64,000 bases of DNA from Streptomyces sp. NBC_01497 (lineage in GTDB: Bacteria; Actinomycetota; Actinomycetes; Streptomycetales; Streptomycetaceae), in assembly GCF_036250695.1 (NCBI RefSeq), contig NZ_CP109428.1, positions 310,001 to 374,000 of the forward strand, in the 5' to 3' direction. Positions 20,285 to 29,679 of this stretch are shown one piece after another. Under the pieces are notes generated by a model. It saw nothing but the letters and a program-made list of their open reading frames with translations. It searched no databases and had not been told where the DNA came from. Position 1 is the first letter of the stretch. Each line of letters begins with the position of its first letter. A program made the translations under genes and the position numbers.

Positions 20285-21149
20285 GACAGTGTCCTATGTG
20301 GGAGCGTCTCGTTGAGTTGAACATGGGGCGAGGTACGTGGAGTTGGATTGTTCCGGATGGTTTGTGGGAGATCGCGGAGCCATTGATCCCGCCGTCGAAG
20401 GTGCGGCCGCAGGGCGGCGGGACGCAGGACACGCCTGATGAGACGCTGTTCGCGGCGATCATCTACGTCCTGGTCAGTGGCTGTGCCTGGCGGGCCCTGC
20501 CACCCTGTTTCGGCATTTCGAAGTCCACCGCGCATCGCCGGTTCCTGATCTGGTCGAGAGCCGGGGTGTGGGGCCGGCTCCACGAGGCCGTGCTGGATCG
20601 GATCGACGAGTGCGGACTGCTCGACCTCACACGCACTGTCCTCGACTCCGCCCACGTACGGGCTAAAAAGGGGGCGAACTCACAGGTCCGAGCCCCGTGG
20701 ACCGAGGCAAGCCGGGCTCCACAATGCACGTCTTGTCGGACGCGAACGGGCTGCCCCTCGTCGTCGGCGTCTCCGCAGGCAACACCCCTGACAGTCAGGG
20801 CCTGAAGGCGATGGTCGCCGGTCTCCAAACGAGACACGACCCCGAAAACGGCTGGCACTACAAACCCCGCAAGCTCCACGCCGACAAGGCGTACGACCAG
20901 CGCGACCTGCGACGATGGCTCCGCGGCAAACGCATCGGCGTCCGCATCGCCCGCAAGGGAATCGAGTCCAGCCAACGATGAGGCCGACGACGATGTGTCA
21001 TCGAGCGGACCATGTCCTGGCTGACCGGCTACCGCAGACTCAACCACCGCTACGAACGTCATCCCCGCAACTACTTGGCCTTCCTCGGCCTCGCCGCCGC
21101 CCTCTGCTGCTACAAACGACTCATTCGGCTCACCACATAGGACACTGTC
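20285..21149 (+). mobile_element. IS5-family element, group 2 copy B
   Basis: It is 865 bp with the same terminal repeats as copy A. The left flank is the TTA shared with copy A. The right flank is TAA at 21150, which is also the first three bases of MITE copy 2. IS-IS-MITE thus form a continuous chain with no spare DNA. Confidence 0.92.
20296..21140 (+). pseudogene. IS5-family transposase, copy B, nonsense codon in ORF2
   Basis: It is nearly identical to copy A and has the same AAAAAGGGGG slip site. In ORF2 the sequence IESSQR is followed by TGA (20979-20981), where copy A reads IESSERLGRRRW. Just downstream CGATGTGTC replaces CGATGGGTC, changing the conserved Trp to Cys. The C-terminal region with the catalytic Glu (VIERTMSW) therefore lies beyond the stop and the enzyme should be dead. 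Copy C at 62.5 kb carries the same TGA. Confidence 0.88.
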
Positions 21150-21307
21150 TAAGGGCTGTCCTGTAACCCTGGGCGCCGCTTGCCGATGTCCGGTTCGACC
21201 TACTTGGTTAGGATCCGATTTAGGCCGCGATTCGCGAAGTAACCGGACAATTGGATCTGCTTGTGGTGACCCACCGACCTCTGCCCTGAGTTACGGGACA
21301 ACGCTTA
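21150..21307. repeat. MITE-like element, copy 2 (158 bp)
   Basis: It starts TAAGGGCTGTCCTGTAAC and ends GTTACGGGACAACGCTTA. It is in the same orientation as copy 1 and directly joined to the right end of IS5 copy B. Confidence 0.87.
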
Positions 21308-21721
21308 GGCGGCTGCTCGCCCACCGAAGTGGCATCGTTACACAATCATTACGATCGGCTCGACTCCAGGCCTCAAGAGCGCGGCCCCCTCGGGAGCCGC
21401 TGGGGCAGCGCACCGATAGAGCATAGGCGTCGCCGATTCCCGCCGGGCGGGTGGAACGGATTGACCTGGGAAGATCGGGCGGCAGGAGGTTGCGAAGGCC
21501 ATGCCAGGAAGGAGCGTGGCTTGAGGAGGCGAAAAGATCTATGAACACTGCGTGGGCTGCCCCCTGCCGACTTTCTACAGCACGGCCCAATGCGTGTGCC
21601 GGGCAACAGAGAGTCTCTCACGGGCGACGGAGGAGGCCGCAGCGTTGAGGCTCGGCTCCACCCATGCCGCATGCGGTAGGTAGCATCCGAGGTTAGGTCT
21701 ACCCGTAAGGAGAGTTGCCTG
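21308..21721. other. no gene recognised upstream of the 173-aa regulator
   Basis: No family similarity was found. A short frame from 21541 follows a purine-rich stretch but has only 35 codons and no known relatives to me. The promoter of the next gene should be here. Confidence 0.4.
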
Positions 21722-22243
21722 GTGTCCGAAAACCCTAATCAAACGCCTATCCGGGACCGGTATGTATCCCAGATCTCGGAGGACCTGGAGCGTAATCGCC
21801 GACAGCAGGGGGAACTGAAGTCGCAACTGGAGGTTCTTCACGCTGAGGAGACTTGGCTATCCGACGTCCTGTCCTTGTCCGGGGACAAGCCTGAGAGCAA
21901 CCGTCCAGCCGTTGTCGCGCAGAGCGGCCCGGCCTCGGACCGGGAGGAATCCAACCATGCTCCTCAATCACAGAGGGCCCGCAAGCGGGGTGCCCACCCT
22001 CCCTTGGGAGGTGTCATCTGGCAGGTCCTATCGACACACGACGAACCACAGACCGTGACCGCCGTACATCGCGAGGTAACAGGGCTCCATCCTGAGCGTG
22101 AGGTCTCGCAACAAGTGGTCAGGAACGCCCTGGAGGCGCTCGTGGCGAAAGGACGAGTGGCACGGCTCAAGGATCAGCGGAGCGTGACGTACACGCAAAG
22201 TCTGTCAGCGGACGGTACCGCCGATGACGCGCGAACCGCGTAA
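21722..22243 (+). CDS. coiled-coil and winged-helix-like regulatory protein
   Basis: This 173-aa protein starts at GTG 21722, eight bases after AAGGAGA. Residues about 10-50 (RDRYVSQISEDLERNRRQQGELKSQL, cut here for length) have the heptad pattern of a coiled coil. Residues about 95-155 (GGVIWQVLSTHDEP...SQQVVRNALEALVAKGRVARL) have the layout of a winged helix-turn-helix in which two short helices precede a basic wing. This combination is common in small Streptomyces regulators of unknown target. No ligand domain is present. It is monocistronic, with a hairpin 34 bases after the stop, and is flanked by IS debris on both sides. Confidence 0.75.
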   Translation: MSENPNQTPIRDRYVSQISEDLERNRRQQGELKSQLEVLHAEETWLSDVLSLSGDKPESNRPAVVAQSGPASDREESNHAPQSQRARKRGAHPPLGGVIWQVLSTHDEPQTVTAVHREVTGLHPEREVSQQVVRNALEALVAKGRVARLKDQRSVTYTQSLSADGTADDARTA

Positions 22244-22277
22244 GGCCCTCCGACGGAGCGAGGCCTGCTCTTCATGA

Positions 22278-22305
22278 GTGAAGCCGAAATGGGAGTCGGC
22301 TTCAC
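22278..22305 (+). terminator. hairpin terminator after the 173-aa gene
   Basis: GTGAAGCCGA at 22278-22287 pairs exactly with 22296-22305 around an 8-nt loop. It is a GC-rich stem without a T-run, as is usual for Streptomyces terminators. Confidence 0.6.
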
Positions 22306-22542
22306 ACTTCGAGGGTCGACAGGGAGCAGTGCGATACGTACCTGCCCCCTGTTGGCCCTTGAGGCCTGAGACAGCTCTGCGTACAAGGGTGGTACTGCGT
22401 GGTCCTCGTGTGTGTATTCGTCGCCATGCGCGGGCTCGATTGCGGGGGCGCCTTCTCGCTCGCCCTTGACGCACCCGCCGCACGCCGGCCACGGGGCTGT
22501 GAGTAGTCGTTCGGTGTAACTCCCGATCGTGGAAGATGCATC

Positions 22543-23072
22543 GATGACCAGTGAGAAGGTGGCCGAGCACGAGGCCGGCCAGTCGGCAGAGGCTGTGTCG
22601 GCGAAGGCCGTGGACGACCAGCTGATCGACGAGCTGGTGAGCTGGGCCCAGGCCGAGGGTCTTCAGCTGACCGGCGAGGGCGGGCTGTTGCAGCAGCTGA
22701 CCAAGCGGCTGCTGGAATCTGCCCTCGCACTGACCACCTCGGCTATGACAAGCACGACCGGGCGGGCAAGGACGGCGGTAACTCCCGTAACGGCAAACGC
22801 TGGAGATCACCGTGCCCCGCGACCGTGACGGTTCCTTCCGAGCCGAAGATCGTCAAGAGGCGGCAGAAGCGCCTGACTGGCGTCGACGAGATGGTCATCT
22901 CACTGGCCGCGAAGGGCCTGACCACCGGCGAGGTCCAGGCCCGTCTGGCCGAGGTCTATGGCGCCGAAGTCCCCCGCCAGAGCATGGCCGAATGACAGGG
23001 TCGGCCCCTCGACCCGGTCTATCCGGTCGTGTTCATCGACGCCATCCACGTGAAGGTCCGGGTTCTGTTGGC
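22543..23072 (+). pseudogene. IS256-family transposase, N-terminal piece
   Basis: It starts at ATG 22543 with DDQLIDELVSWAQAEGLQLTGEGG and LLQQLTKRLLESAL, then changes frame through a deletion, resumes at VPRDRDGSF, KRLTGVDEMVISLAAKGLTTGEV and RLAEVYGAEVPRQS, loses a segment, hits TGA in place of the Trp of MAEWQGRP and ends at VVFIDAIHVKVR. The next part of the protein is found inverted at 23333-23575. It is a Mutator-type DDE transposase relic. Confidence 0.8.
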
Positions 23073-23332
23073 GGTGGCGGAGTCCTTGGGCGACTGCGCG
23101 GTGCCGCTCTTGCGAGGCATGCTGAGGATGGTCATGTGCCTGTCTCGATCGGTTCACGGGCGTATGGCCGCCACCGGACCGTCGGGCGGTCAGGACTGTG
23201 AGGGTGCCTGTCGCGAAGGCCCCTATCGGGACACGCCCGCCGGGCCGGCGGCAGCGAGCCCCGCACAGGACCGGGCCGACAGATCGGCGCTCAGGACACC
23301 TTGATCAGTCGCAGACCGGGTCAGGCCGCAGC

Positions 23333-23575
23333 CCCGTGCGGAACGCAATCATCCTCACAGTCACAGACCAGCATCAGTACATCGTTCACGCCGCGACCCT
23401 TGAGCGGGGTCAGGATGTGCAGCCAGTGCTTGGCGCCCTCGCCGCCGTCCCCGGCCCACAGCCCGAGGATCTTCCGCCGGCCCTCGGTAGTGACAGCCAG
23501 GGCCACGTAAATGGGCTGGTTGGCGACCGCGCCATCGCGGATCCGGGTTCTGCCGACGATCTTGTGATCCGGCGG
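23333..23575 (-). pseudogene. IS256-family transposase, middle piece, inverted
   Basis: The leftward frame reads RIRDGAVANQPIYVALAV, LGLWAGDGGEGAKHWLHIL and RGVNDVLMLVCD. This is the stretch that follows the end of the 22.5-kb piece in an intact IS256 transposase, but it lies on the other strand. The sequence TCCGGGTTCTG is present at both break points on the same strand (about 23057 and 23542). Confidence 0.78.
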
Positions 23576-23583
23576 ATTGGGTC

Positions 23584-25173
23584 TCATCGGGTGAGCAGTA
23601 CGCGATTGCGGAGGAGATCGAGGCTGGCGCGGCCGAACATCTGGCGCTTCAGCATTTTCGACCGATTGACGTTGCCCTCGACGGCACCGGAGCTGTGAGG
23701 CAGGGACAGTCCGTTGCGGACGGCGGCGTAGTCGCGGCGGAGATTGCAGGCGAAGCCAGCAAGCGGAACCAGGCTGTCCCGTTCGACGGCGGTGATCCAG
23801 GCATCGAGGCGGTTGCTGTGAGGTCGTCATCATCACGGCGAACTTCCTGACCTGAAGAGTGAGCCGGTCGAGTTCGGGATCGCGCTCACGCAGCCGGTGT
23901 AGCTTGTCGGCGTCCTCGTCTCGCAGGTGCTCGGGGTGGGTCATGATCCATAAGGTGACCTCGCAGACCGACGGGGGCTTGGGTCCCGGGGCGGGTGTAT
24001 GTCCACGCCCCTCCCGATAGCGCCGTAGGTGGCGCAGGACGGCCAACTCGCCACCTGTATAGCCGAGTTACTGGATCCCCCGGTAGAGCTGGACGGAGTT
24101 TCGGATGCCTTCGTTCCAGCGCCGGTCAAGGCGGCTGACGTATGGGTCGACGATATGCGCCCGCTGCAGGCTCTTGGCGACGACATCGTCGGCGGAGCGG
24201 GCGTCCACCAGCTTGCGGACGGTCGCCTGGTGCAGACCGAGTTTCCGGCCGATCGCCGCCTTTGACAGCTCCTGTTCCCACAGCTCATGGGCAGCGGCAT
24301 GCTGCTCACGCAGCCGAACCACGATCTTCAGTTCTTCCGGCGGCTGCACCATCTCTGGTTCCGCCGCGTCAGTGTCGTGAGCGCTGGCCCGGGCTGGAGG
24401 CGGGTTTGCCAGTCGGGCGCGATGGGCGTTGACCGTCTTCTCGACCGCTTGGCCGAGGTTCGCCCACAGGTGATAGCAATCCGCGACCTGTTCGGCCTGC
24501 GGCGCCCCGACCCGAGCGCCCTCCGCATATCCGCTGGAACGGTCCCGACAAATGACCTTCACCTCGGGCTGATCGCGGAGCCAGACAGCGAGGTCTTCCC
24601 CGTCGCGGCCGTCGTAAGAGGTGCAGCGGCCGGTGGGTGGCCATCTCGATCAATACCGTGCCGTAGTGGCGGCCCTTGCGGAAAGCGAACTCGTCGACGC
24701 CGAGGACCTCCACGTCGCCGATCTCCGGCTCGGGCAGGGACCTGACCAGCCGCAGCAGCGTGTCCCTGCCGATGTTGAGGCCGACTGCGGACGCATCTTC
24801 CTGCACGGGGGTGACGTTCGCCGAAAAGGTCTCGGGGCTGACAACCCCGCACAGCCGGCACACCCCGCTGCTGCGCGAGGCGTTGACGCGGATCGGGTTG
24901 ACCCTGGCCGGCCGGGCAGGGGCCCGGCTTCTCGATAACGACGCCGAGCCCGCCCACGGCGACATCACTCAGCCTGCGTACGTAACGACCGTGCGCCCAG
25001 GCCGAACTCTGGCCACGCCGACACGAGCCGATCCTCGCCCGCATGCGCGTTCTCAGCACCACCTGGTCCGGTCGCCGCTCCACCTCCTCGATCAGCAGCG
25101 CGGACAGGTACGGAAACAGCGCCAGGAGCACATCATGAGAGCGTGCGGCGCATGCTCGCGAAAGGCCGAGCAA
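23584..25173 (-). pseudogene. ISL3-family transposase, frameshifted
   Basis: From the right end it reads VLLALFPYLSALLIEEVE and a Cys-rich N-terminal region, then [36 protein letters not shown] in another frame with a catalytic Asp, then [34 protein letters not shown] and a helix-turn-helix near KAAIGRKLGLHQATVRKL. The last frame gives GAVEGNVNRSKMLKRQMFGRASLDLLRNRVLLTR to a stop at 23584. The order and motifs are those of ISL3. At least four frame changes make it inactive. Confidence 0.82.
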
Positions 25174-25189
25174 CGAGTTCAGCCGTCCG

Positions 25190-26224
25190 GATTACAAGAT
25201 CGTCGCGGGGTGGACACCCGCAAGGACGTACACGTCGCCACAGTCGTCAGCCATCTCGGCGCTCTACTGGGCACTCAGTCGTTCCCCGACACGGCCTCGG
25301 GCTACCGTCAAATCACCGAGCGGGAAGTTTTGTTGGGAGTTGTCCGGCAGGCCGGAGTAGAGGGAACCGGTTCCCACGGTGCCGGGCTCGCCCGACACCT
25401 GACTGCCGAAGGCATCGAGGTCATCGAAGTTAACCGGCCCGGCCGGGCGGCCCGACACCGTTCAGGCAAGACCGACCCAGTCGACGCCGAAGCCGCTGCC
25501 TGAGCTGTGCTGGGCGGACGAGCCACTGGGGCTCCGAAGAGCAAGGATGGCCCCGTCGAGGAGCTTCGCGTGTTGAAAGTCGTCAAGGACTCCGCGGTCC
25601 GCAACCGCACCCAGGCCATCAACCAGCTTAATGCCCTGCTGGTCAGGCGCGCCGACGCAGCTGCGCGAGTCCCTCGCCGGACTGTCGAACCCGACGCTGT
25701 TCAAGGCATGCGCCGCCCTGGACGCACAGGCGAGCGCGGTGCACCAGTCCCTGAGCCTACTGACCCACCGCATCAAGCAGCTCACCGCTGAGACCACTAC
25801 GCTCACTCGCCGGATCACGGCGATCATCCGGGCCCACAACCCGAAGTTGCTCGAGCTCACTGGCGTCGGCCCGGACAGCGCGGCCACCTTGCTCCTAGCC
25901 GCCGGCGACAACCACGACCGCCTCTGCGACGAGGCGTCCTTCGCCGCTCTGTGCGGCGTCAGCCTGGTCGAATGCTCCTCCGGCAAGAGTCAATGCAGAC
26001 GGCTCAATCCCGGCGGGAACCGAGGGGCCAGCGCCGCCCTCTACCGCATCATGCTCTCACCTCTACGCTGGGAGGAACGCTCACGCACCTACCTCGTGCG
26101 ACGCACCGTGGAGGGCAAGACGAAGCGGGAAGTCATCTGCTGCTTGCAGAGGTGCGTCGCCCGCGAGATCCACCGGGCCATCGCCTCCGCTGCACTGCCT
26201 GTTCCCGACGCTCCCGCAGTTTGA
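25190..26224 (+). pseudogene. IS110-family transposase, with stop and frameshift
   Basis: The N-terminal RuvC-like part (VDTRKDVHVATVV...EVIEVNRPGRAARHRSGKTDPVDAEAAA) ends in a TGA at 25501-25503. Reading continues in the same frame (EELRVLKVVKDSAVRNRTQAINQLNALLV), shifts near 25650 and finishes with the transposase_20 part (ELTGVGPDSAATLLLAAGDNHDRLCDEASFAALCGVSLVECSSGKSQ, abridged by position 25855-25990). IS110 elements use a RuvC/Ser chemistry and no terminal repeats. This copy cannot produce full-length enzyme. Confidence 0.8.
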
Positions 26225-26231
26225 CAACCAT

Positions 26232-26312
26232 AGGGGCATCGGGCTCAAGGGCCTGCCTGAGGCAGTGGAGACGGTCTGGCCACGGACCATCGTGCAGACC
26301 TGCGTCGTGCAC
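26232..26312 (+). pseudogene. IS256-family transposase, third piece
   Basis: The rightward frame reads GLKGLPEAVETVWPRTIVQ then TCVVH. This is exactly the continuation of LMLVCD, which ends the inverted piece at 23333-23575. The two joins suggest that one IS256 copy was split by the ISL3/IS110 insertions and an inversion. Confidence 0.75.
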
Positions 26313-26334
26313 CGAAGCCGTCAAAACAGCACGT

Positions 26335-26922
26335 GATCACTGGAGCTCTGCCGTCCTGGTGGTCGCGGTCCTGTTCGTTGAGGTAATGGAACTGTGCGTC
26401 CCGGTCGGGATGCTGCTTGCCTTCCAGGGGCTTGGCATTGCTCTGCAGGCTGAAGCCCTCCTTGCGTAAGAGGTCGCCCACCGTGTCCGCGGAGATCCTG
26501 TCATCCTGCCGGGTCGGTTGTTCGGCGAGCGTACGGGTGGATTTGGTGGTCCAGCGCAGCGGCGACATGGGATCTCCGCGGACGTCGGGCTTGACCGGCG
26601 TGAGGAGTGCTTCTCGTACGGCTGGGTTCCGGTTGACGACACGTTTGCGGCCGATGCCGGACCGGCGGATACGTCCAGACGGGGCCTCTCCGGAGCAGAG
26701 TTCCCGCACCCCGACAGAGACAGTTGCCTCACGGACACCCGCGGCATGGGCGACCGCTCTGATCCAGCCGTGGCCGAGGGACTGGGCCTCCGCACCCATC
26801 AACAGACGACGCTGCCGCTCGTCAAGATGCGGAAGAATCACCCCGAACTCGGCCGCCAACACGGCCTGTTGCCCTTCCAACCCGCCCATACCAGTCCAAC
26901 GAACCGCCGAGCCGAAAGCCAC
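26335..26922 (-). pseudogene. ISAzo13-family transposase, N-terminal half
   Basis: The leftward frame from 26922 reads GVILPHLDERQRRLLMGAEA, then AVAHAAGVREATVSVGVREL, GDPMSPLRWTTKSTRTLAE and ISADTVGDLLRKEGFSLQSN, ending with FHYLNEQDRDHQD. It stops matching near 26340, where IS256 sequence begins. The missing C-terminal half of such a protein is found at 45.1-45.5 kb. Confidence 0.78.
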
Positions 26923-26944
26923 GACTCAATTCTCCGCGAGCCCT

Positions 26945-27489
26945 AGGGCCCGGCGGACTGCGATTAGGCCTGGTAGCTCGTGCGTTCCGATACCAGGGCC
27001 CAAGGCTTCGGTTATAGAATGATACGTCCAGATTCGTCCGTAAGCTGAAGGTTTGTTGTAGATCGCCAGGTCGCGTGCAAAGAGAGGCCAAATGCTGTTC
27101 TGGCGAAGTAAGGCTGCGTCCGGTGCGGATTCTAACCGACAGTAGTGCCGGTCCCACCCAGGTCCGCCCGTAATTGCTTTGGCATCATGGAAATGCCCGC
27201 CTCGATCTGACTGGCCACGCCTCAGCCCATTGCGAAGAATCAGCTGAAGGCGGATGGCTCGGCAAGTCGGCGCCCGCTCGACGGCGGTGAGCGAGTCACG
27301 GAGCGGTCGTCAGGTCACCTGTCCGCGCGTTCGCATATGTGCTGACAACGCCGTCAAAGATCCGTGAGGGGATGCTGTAGTCAAATAACGAGTCCGCACG
27401 TTGAGAAGATAGGCTAGAGGCGCTTATTAAATCATGCCAGAATTATGTTCCCCGAACACTTACTAGCCTTTTCGATACCTGAAAAGGCG
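26945..27489. promoter_or_regulatory. gene-free region upstream of ctaD
   Basis: No reading frame of interest. The last 100 bases are unusually AT-rich for the window (CTTATTAAATCATG near 27421-27434). TTGAGA near 27400 and TTATTA 17 bases later could be a promoter. The ribosome site GGAAGGAG at about 27490-27497 precedes the ATG at 27504. Confidence 0.35.
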
Positions 27490-27503
27490 AGGAAGGAGCG
27501 TGT

Positions 27504-29192
27504 ATGTCTACGACCGCAAAATCCGAGCGAACCCCGCTGCCTCCCGAGATTAAAGGGTATGGCCAAGGTGCAATCATCGTTAAGTGGATCACGACCACAG
27601 ACCACAAGGTGATTGGTTCTCTTTACCTCATAACCTCCTTCATTTTCTTCATCGTAGGCGGTCTTTTTGCCCTTGTCATGCGTGCAGAACTAGCTCGTCC
27701 CGGTCTGCAAATAATGTCCACAGAGCAGTTCAACCAGGCATTCACGATGCATGGCACGATTATGCTGCTGCTTTTCGCGACACCGCTTTTCGCAGGGTTT
27801 GCCAACTGGATCATGCCTTTGCAGATCGGCGCTCCGGACGTGGCTTTCCCGCGACTCAACGCATTCGCGTACTGGCTCTACCTCTTCGGGTCTTTGATTG
27901 TGATCTCCTCCATGGTGACTCCCCAAGGTGGCCCAGGCTGGGGGTGGACGGCCTACTCACCACTGTCGGGTCCAATCAGCAGCCCCGGCGTCGGGGGTGA
28001 CTTGTGGATCACGGGACTCGCACTGTCCGGCTTCGGGACGATCCTCGGATCAGTCAACTTCATCACAACAATCGTCTGTATGCGCGCGCCAGGCATGACT
28101 ATGTTTCGCATGCCGATCTTCACGTGGAACGTACTCCTGACTGGCGTGCTGGTGCTTATCGCATTTCCAACATTGGCTGCGGCCCTCCTGGTGCTGGAAG
28201 CCGACAGAAAGCTCGGGGCCCACGTCTTCGATGCTGCAAATGGTGGCGTGCTCCTCTGGCAGCATCTGTTCTGGTTCTTTGGACACCCCGAGGTCTACAT
28301 CATCGCGGTGCCGTTCTTTGGTATTATCACCGAGATAATCCCTGTCTTCAGCAGGAAACCTGTGTTCGGATACATTGGGCTCGTGGCGGCAACAATCGCT
28401 ATTGCTGGTCTTTCTGTCACAGTCTGGGCCCATCATATGTTCGTAACCGGCGGCGTCCTTCTCCCCTTCTTCTCGTTCATGTCGTTTCTTATCGCCGTGC
28501 CCACGGGAGTAAAATTCTTCAACTGGGTCGGCACCATGTGGAAAGGGTCCCTCTCCTTTGAGACTCCTATGCTCTTCTCCGTAGGGTTCCTCGTCACCTT
28601 TCTATTCGGGGGTCTCACCGGTGTCCTCCTGGCGTCGCCGCCGCTCGACTTCCACGTATCTGACAGCTACTTCGTAGTAGCTCACTTTCACTACGTTCTG
28701 TTTGGGACCATTGTCTTTGCAATGTTTGCGGGGTTCTACTTCTGGTGGCCGAAGATGACCGGGAGGCTACTAGATGAGCGTCTCGGAAAGATTCATTTCT
28801 GGACACTGCTTGTTGGATTTCACATGACCTTCCTTGTCCAGCACTGGCTCGGAGCCGAGGGCATGCCCCGGCGCTACGCCGACTATCTTGCGTCCGACGG
28901 CTTCACAGCACTCAATACCGTCTCTACCATCGGGTCCTTCCTTCTGGGTCTGTCGATGCTGCCCTTTTTCTACAACGTCTGGAGGACGAACCACTACGGG
29001 CAGCGAGTGACGGAGGACGACCCTTGGGGATACAGTCGGTCGCTGGAGTGGGCCACTTCTTGCCCACCGCCAAGGCATAACTTCCTGTCCCTGCCGCGTA
29101 TTCGTTCGGAATCGCCTGCATTTGACCTGCACCACCCTGAGATTGCAGCGTTGGAGTCCCTTGGGAGCTTGCCCCCTGAGGGGGGCCTGTGA
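27504..29192 (+). CDS. ctaD: cytochrome c oxidase subunit I (orphan)
   Basis: This 562-aa heme-copper oxidase subunit I is an integral membrane protein that would hold heme a and the heme a3-CuB site. The expected residues are present: heme a ligands H83 and H396, CuB ligands H261, H310 and H311, the crosslinked Y265 in HPEVY, heme a3 ligand H394, D112 of the D channel, E263, and T334/K337 of the K channel. The length is normal for an actinobacterial CtaD. Codons are less GC-rich than in neighbouring genes. No subunit II, III, heme-synthesis or bc1 gene lies nearby, so it would have to join chromosomal partners. The start has a strong GGAAGGAG. Two perfect hairpins follow. Confidence 0.93.
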   Translation: MSTTAKSERTPLPPEIKGYGQGAIIVKWITTTDHKVIGSLYLITSFIFFIVGGLFALVMRAELARPGLQIMSTEQFNQAFTMHGTIMLLLFATPLFAGFANWIMPLQIGAPDVAFPRLNAFAYWLYLFGSLIVISSMVTPQGGPGWGWTAYSPLSGPISSPGVGGDLWITGLALSGFGTILGSVNFITTIVCMRAPGMTMFRMPIFTWNVLLTGVLVLIAFPTLAAALLVLEADRKLGAHVFDAANGGVLLWQHLFWFFGHPEVYIIAVPFFGIITEIIPVFSRKPVFGYIGLVAATIAIAGLSVTVWAHHMFVTGGVLLPFFSFMSFLIAVPTGVKFFNWVGTMWKGSLSFETPMLFSVGFLVTFLFGGLTGVLLASPPLDFHVSDSYFVVAHFHYVLFGTIVFAMFAGFYFWWPKMTGRLLDERLGKIHFWTLLVGFHMTFLVQHWLGAEGMPRRYADYLASDGFTALNTVSTIGSFLLGLSMLPFFYNVWRTNHYGQRVTEDDPWGYSRSLEWATSCPPPRHNFLSLPRIRSESPAFDLHHPEIAALESLGSLPPEGGL

Positions 29193-29200
29193 GGCCCCCC
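29180..29200 (+). terminator. 9-bp hairpin over the ctaD stop codon
   Basis: GGGGGGCCT (29180-29188) pairs exactly with AGGCCCCCC (29192-29200) around GTG; the ctaD stop codon at 29190-29192 sits in the loop region. It is probably part of the terminator. Confidence 0.6.
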
Positions 29201-29222
29201 GTCACACGTCAGGCAGACGGCA

Positions 29223-29267
29223 CTTCCGTTGATTCCCCGAGCTGTCAGCTCGGGGAATCAACGGAAG
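29223..29267. terminator. 21-bp perfect hairpin downstream of ctaD
   Basis: The arms 29223-29243 and 29247-29267 are perfectly complementary over 21 bp with a 3-nt GTC loop. It lies 31 bp after the ctaD stop and directly before an IS701 C-terminal relic on the other strand, so it could end transcription from both sides. There is no T-run. Confidence 0.7.
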
Positions 29268-29269
29268 CG

Positions 29270-29664
29270 AGCACTTGGCCAACCGTGCAGGGGAGCTCGA
29301 TGGCACTGGCTGCCCCGCCGGCTCCGGTCCCCTTTCCCTGGCCTGATATGCCACGACCGCCAGAAAGCACGGGTGAGCATGGCAAGGGCGGTACGCCGGT
29401 ACCAGCCAACGTAACGGCGGCGACCTCACGCTCATCGAGGCCGTACTCGTTCTTCGCTGTCTGAAATCACTCCTCGATCGCCGAGCATGACTCGGCAGCC
29501 CACAACGAATCCTCGACGGTGGCGTCCAGGGGGCTCGGGCGGTAGGAGGCGATTTTGTCTGGCTTGCTGATTCTGTGCCGGGCGAGGTCCCCCGGCTTCG
29601 TTAGCTGCCGCGCGCGCAGCTCGATCGTGTGCTGTGTCAGCCGCCGTAGGCGCCTGCAGACCAA
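29270..29664 (-). pseudogene. IS701-family transposase, C-terminal relic
   Basis: The leftward frame has IASYRPSPLDATVEDSLWAAE, then SCSAIEE followed by a stop where Trp is expected, FQTAKNEYGLDE, and after a frame change VVAYQARERGPEPAGQP. These fit the C-terminal part of an IS701-type DDE transposase (AIEEWFQTAKNEYGLDEYQVR...VMAYQAR). The N-terminal two-thirds are absent; the glycosyltransferase gene starts just beyond. Confidence 0.65.
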
Positions 29665-29679
29665 CAGTATGGAGTGTCA

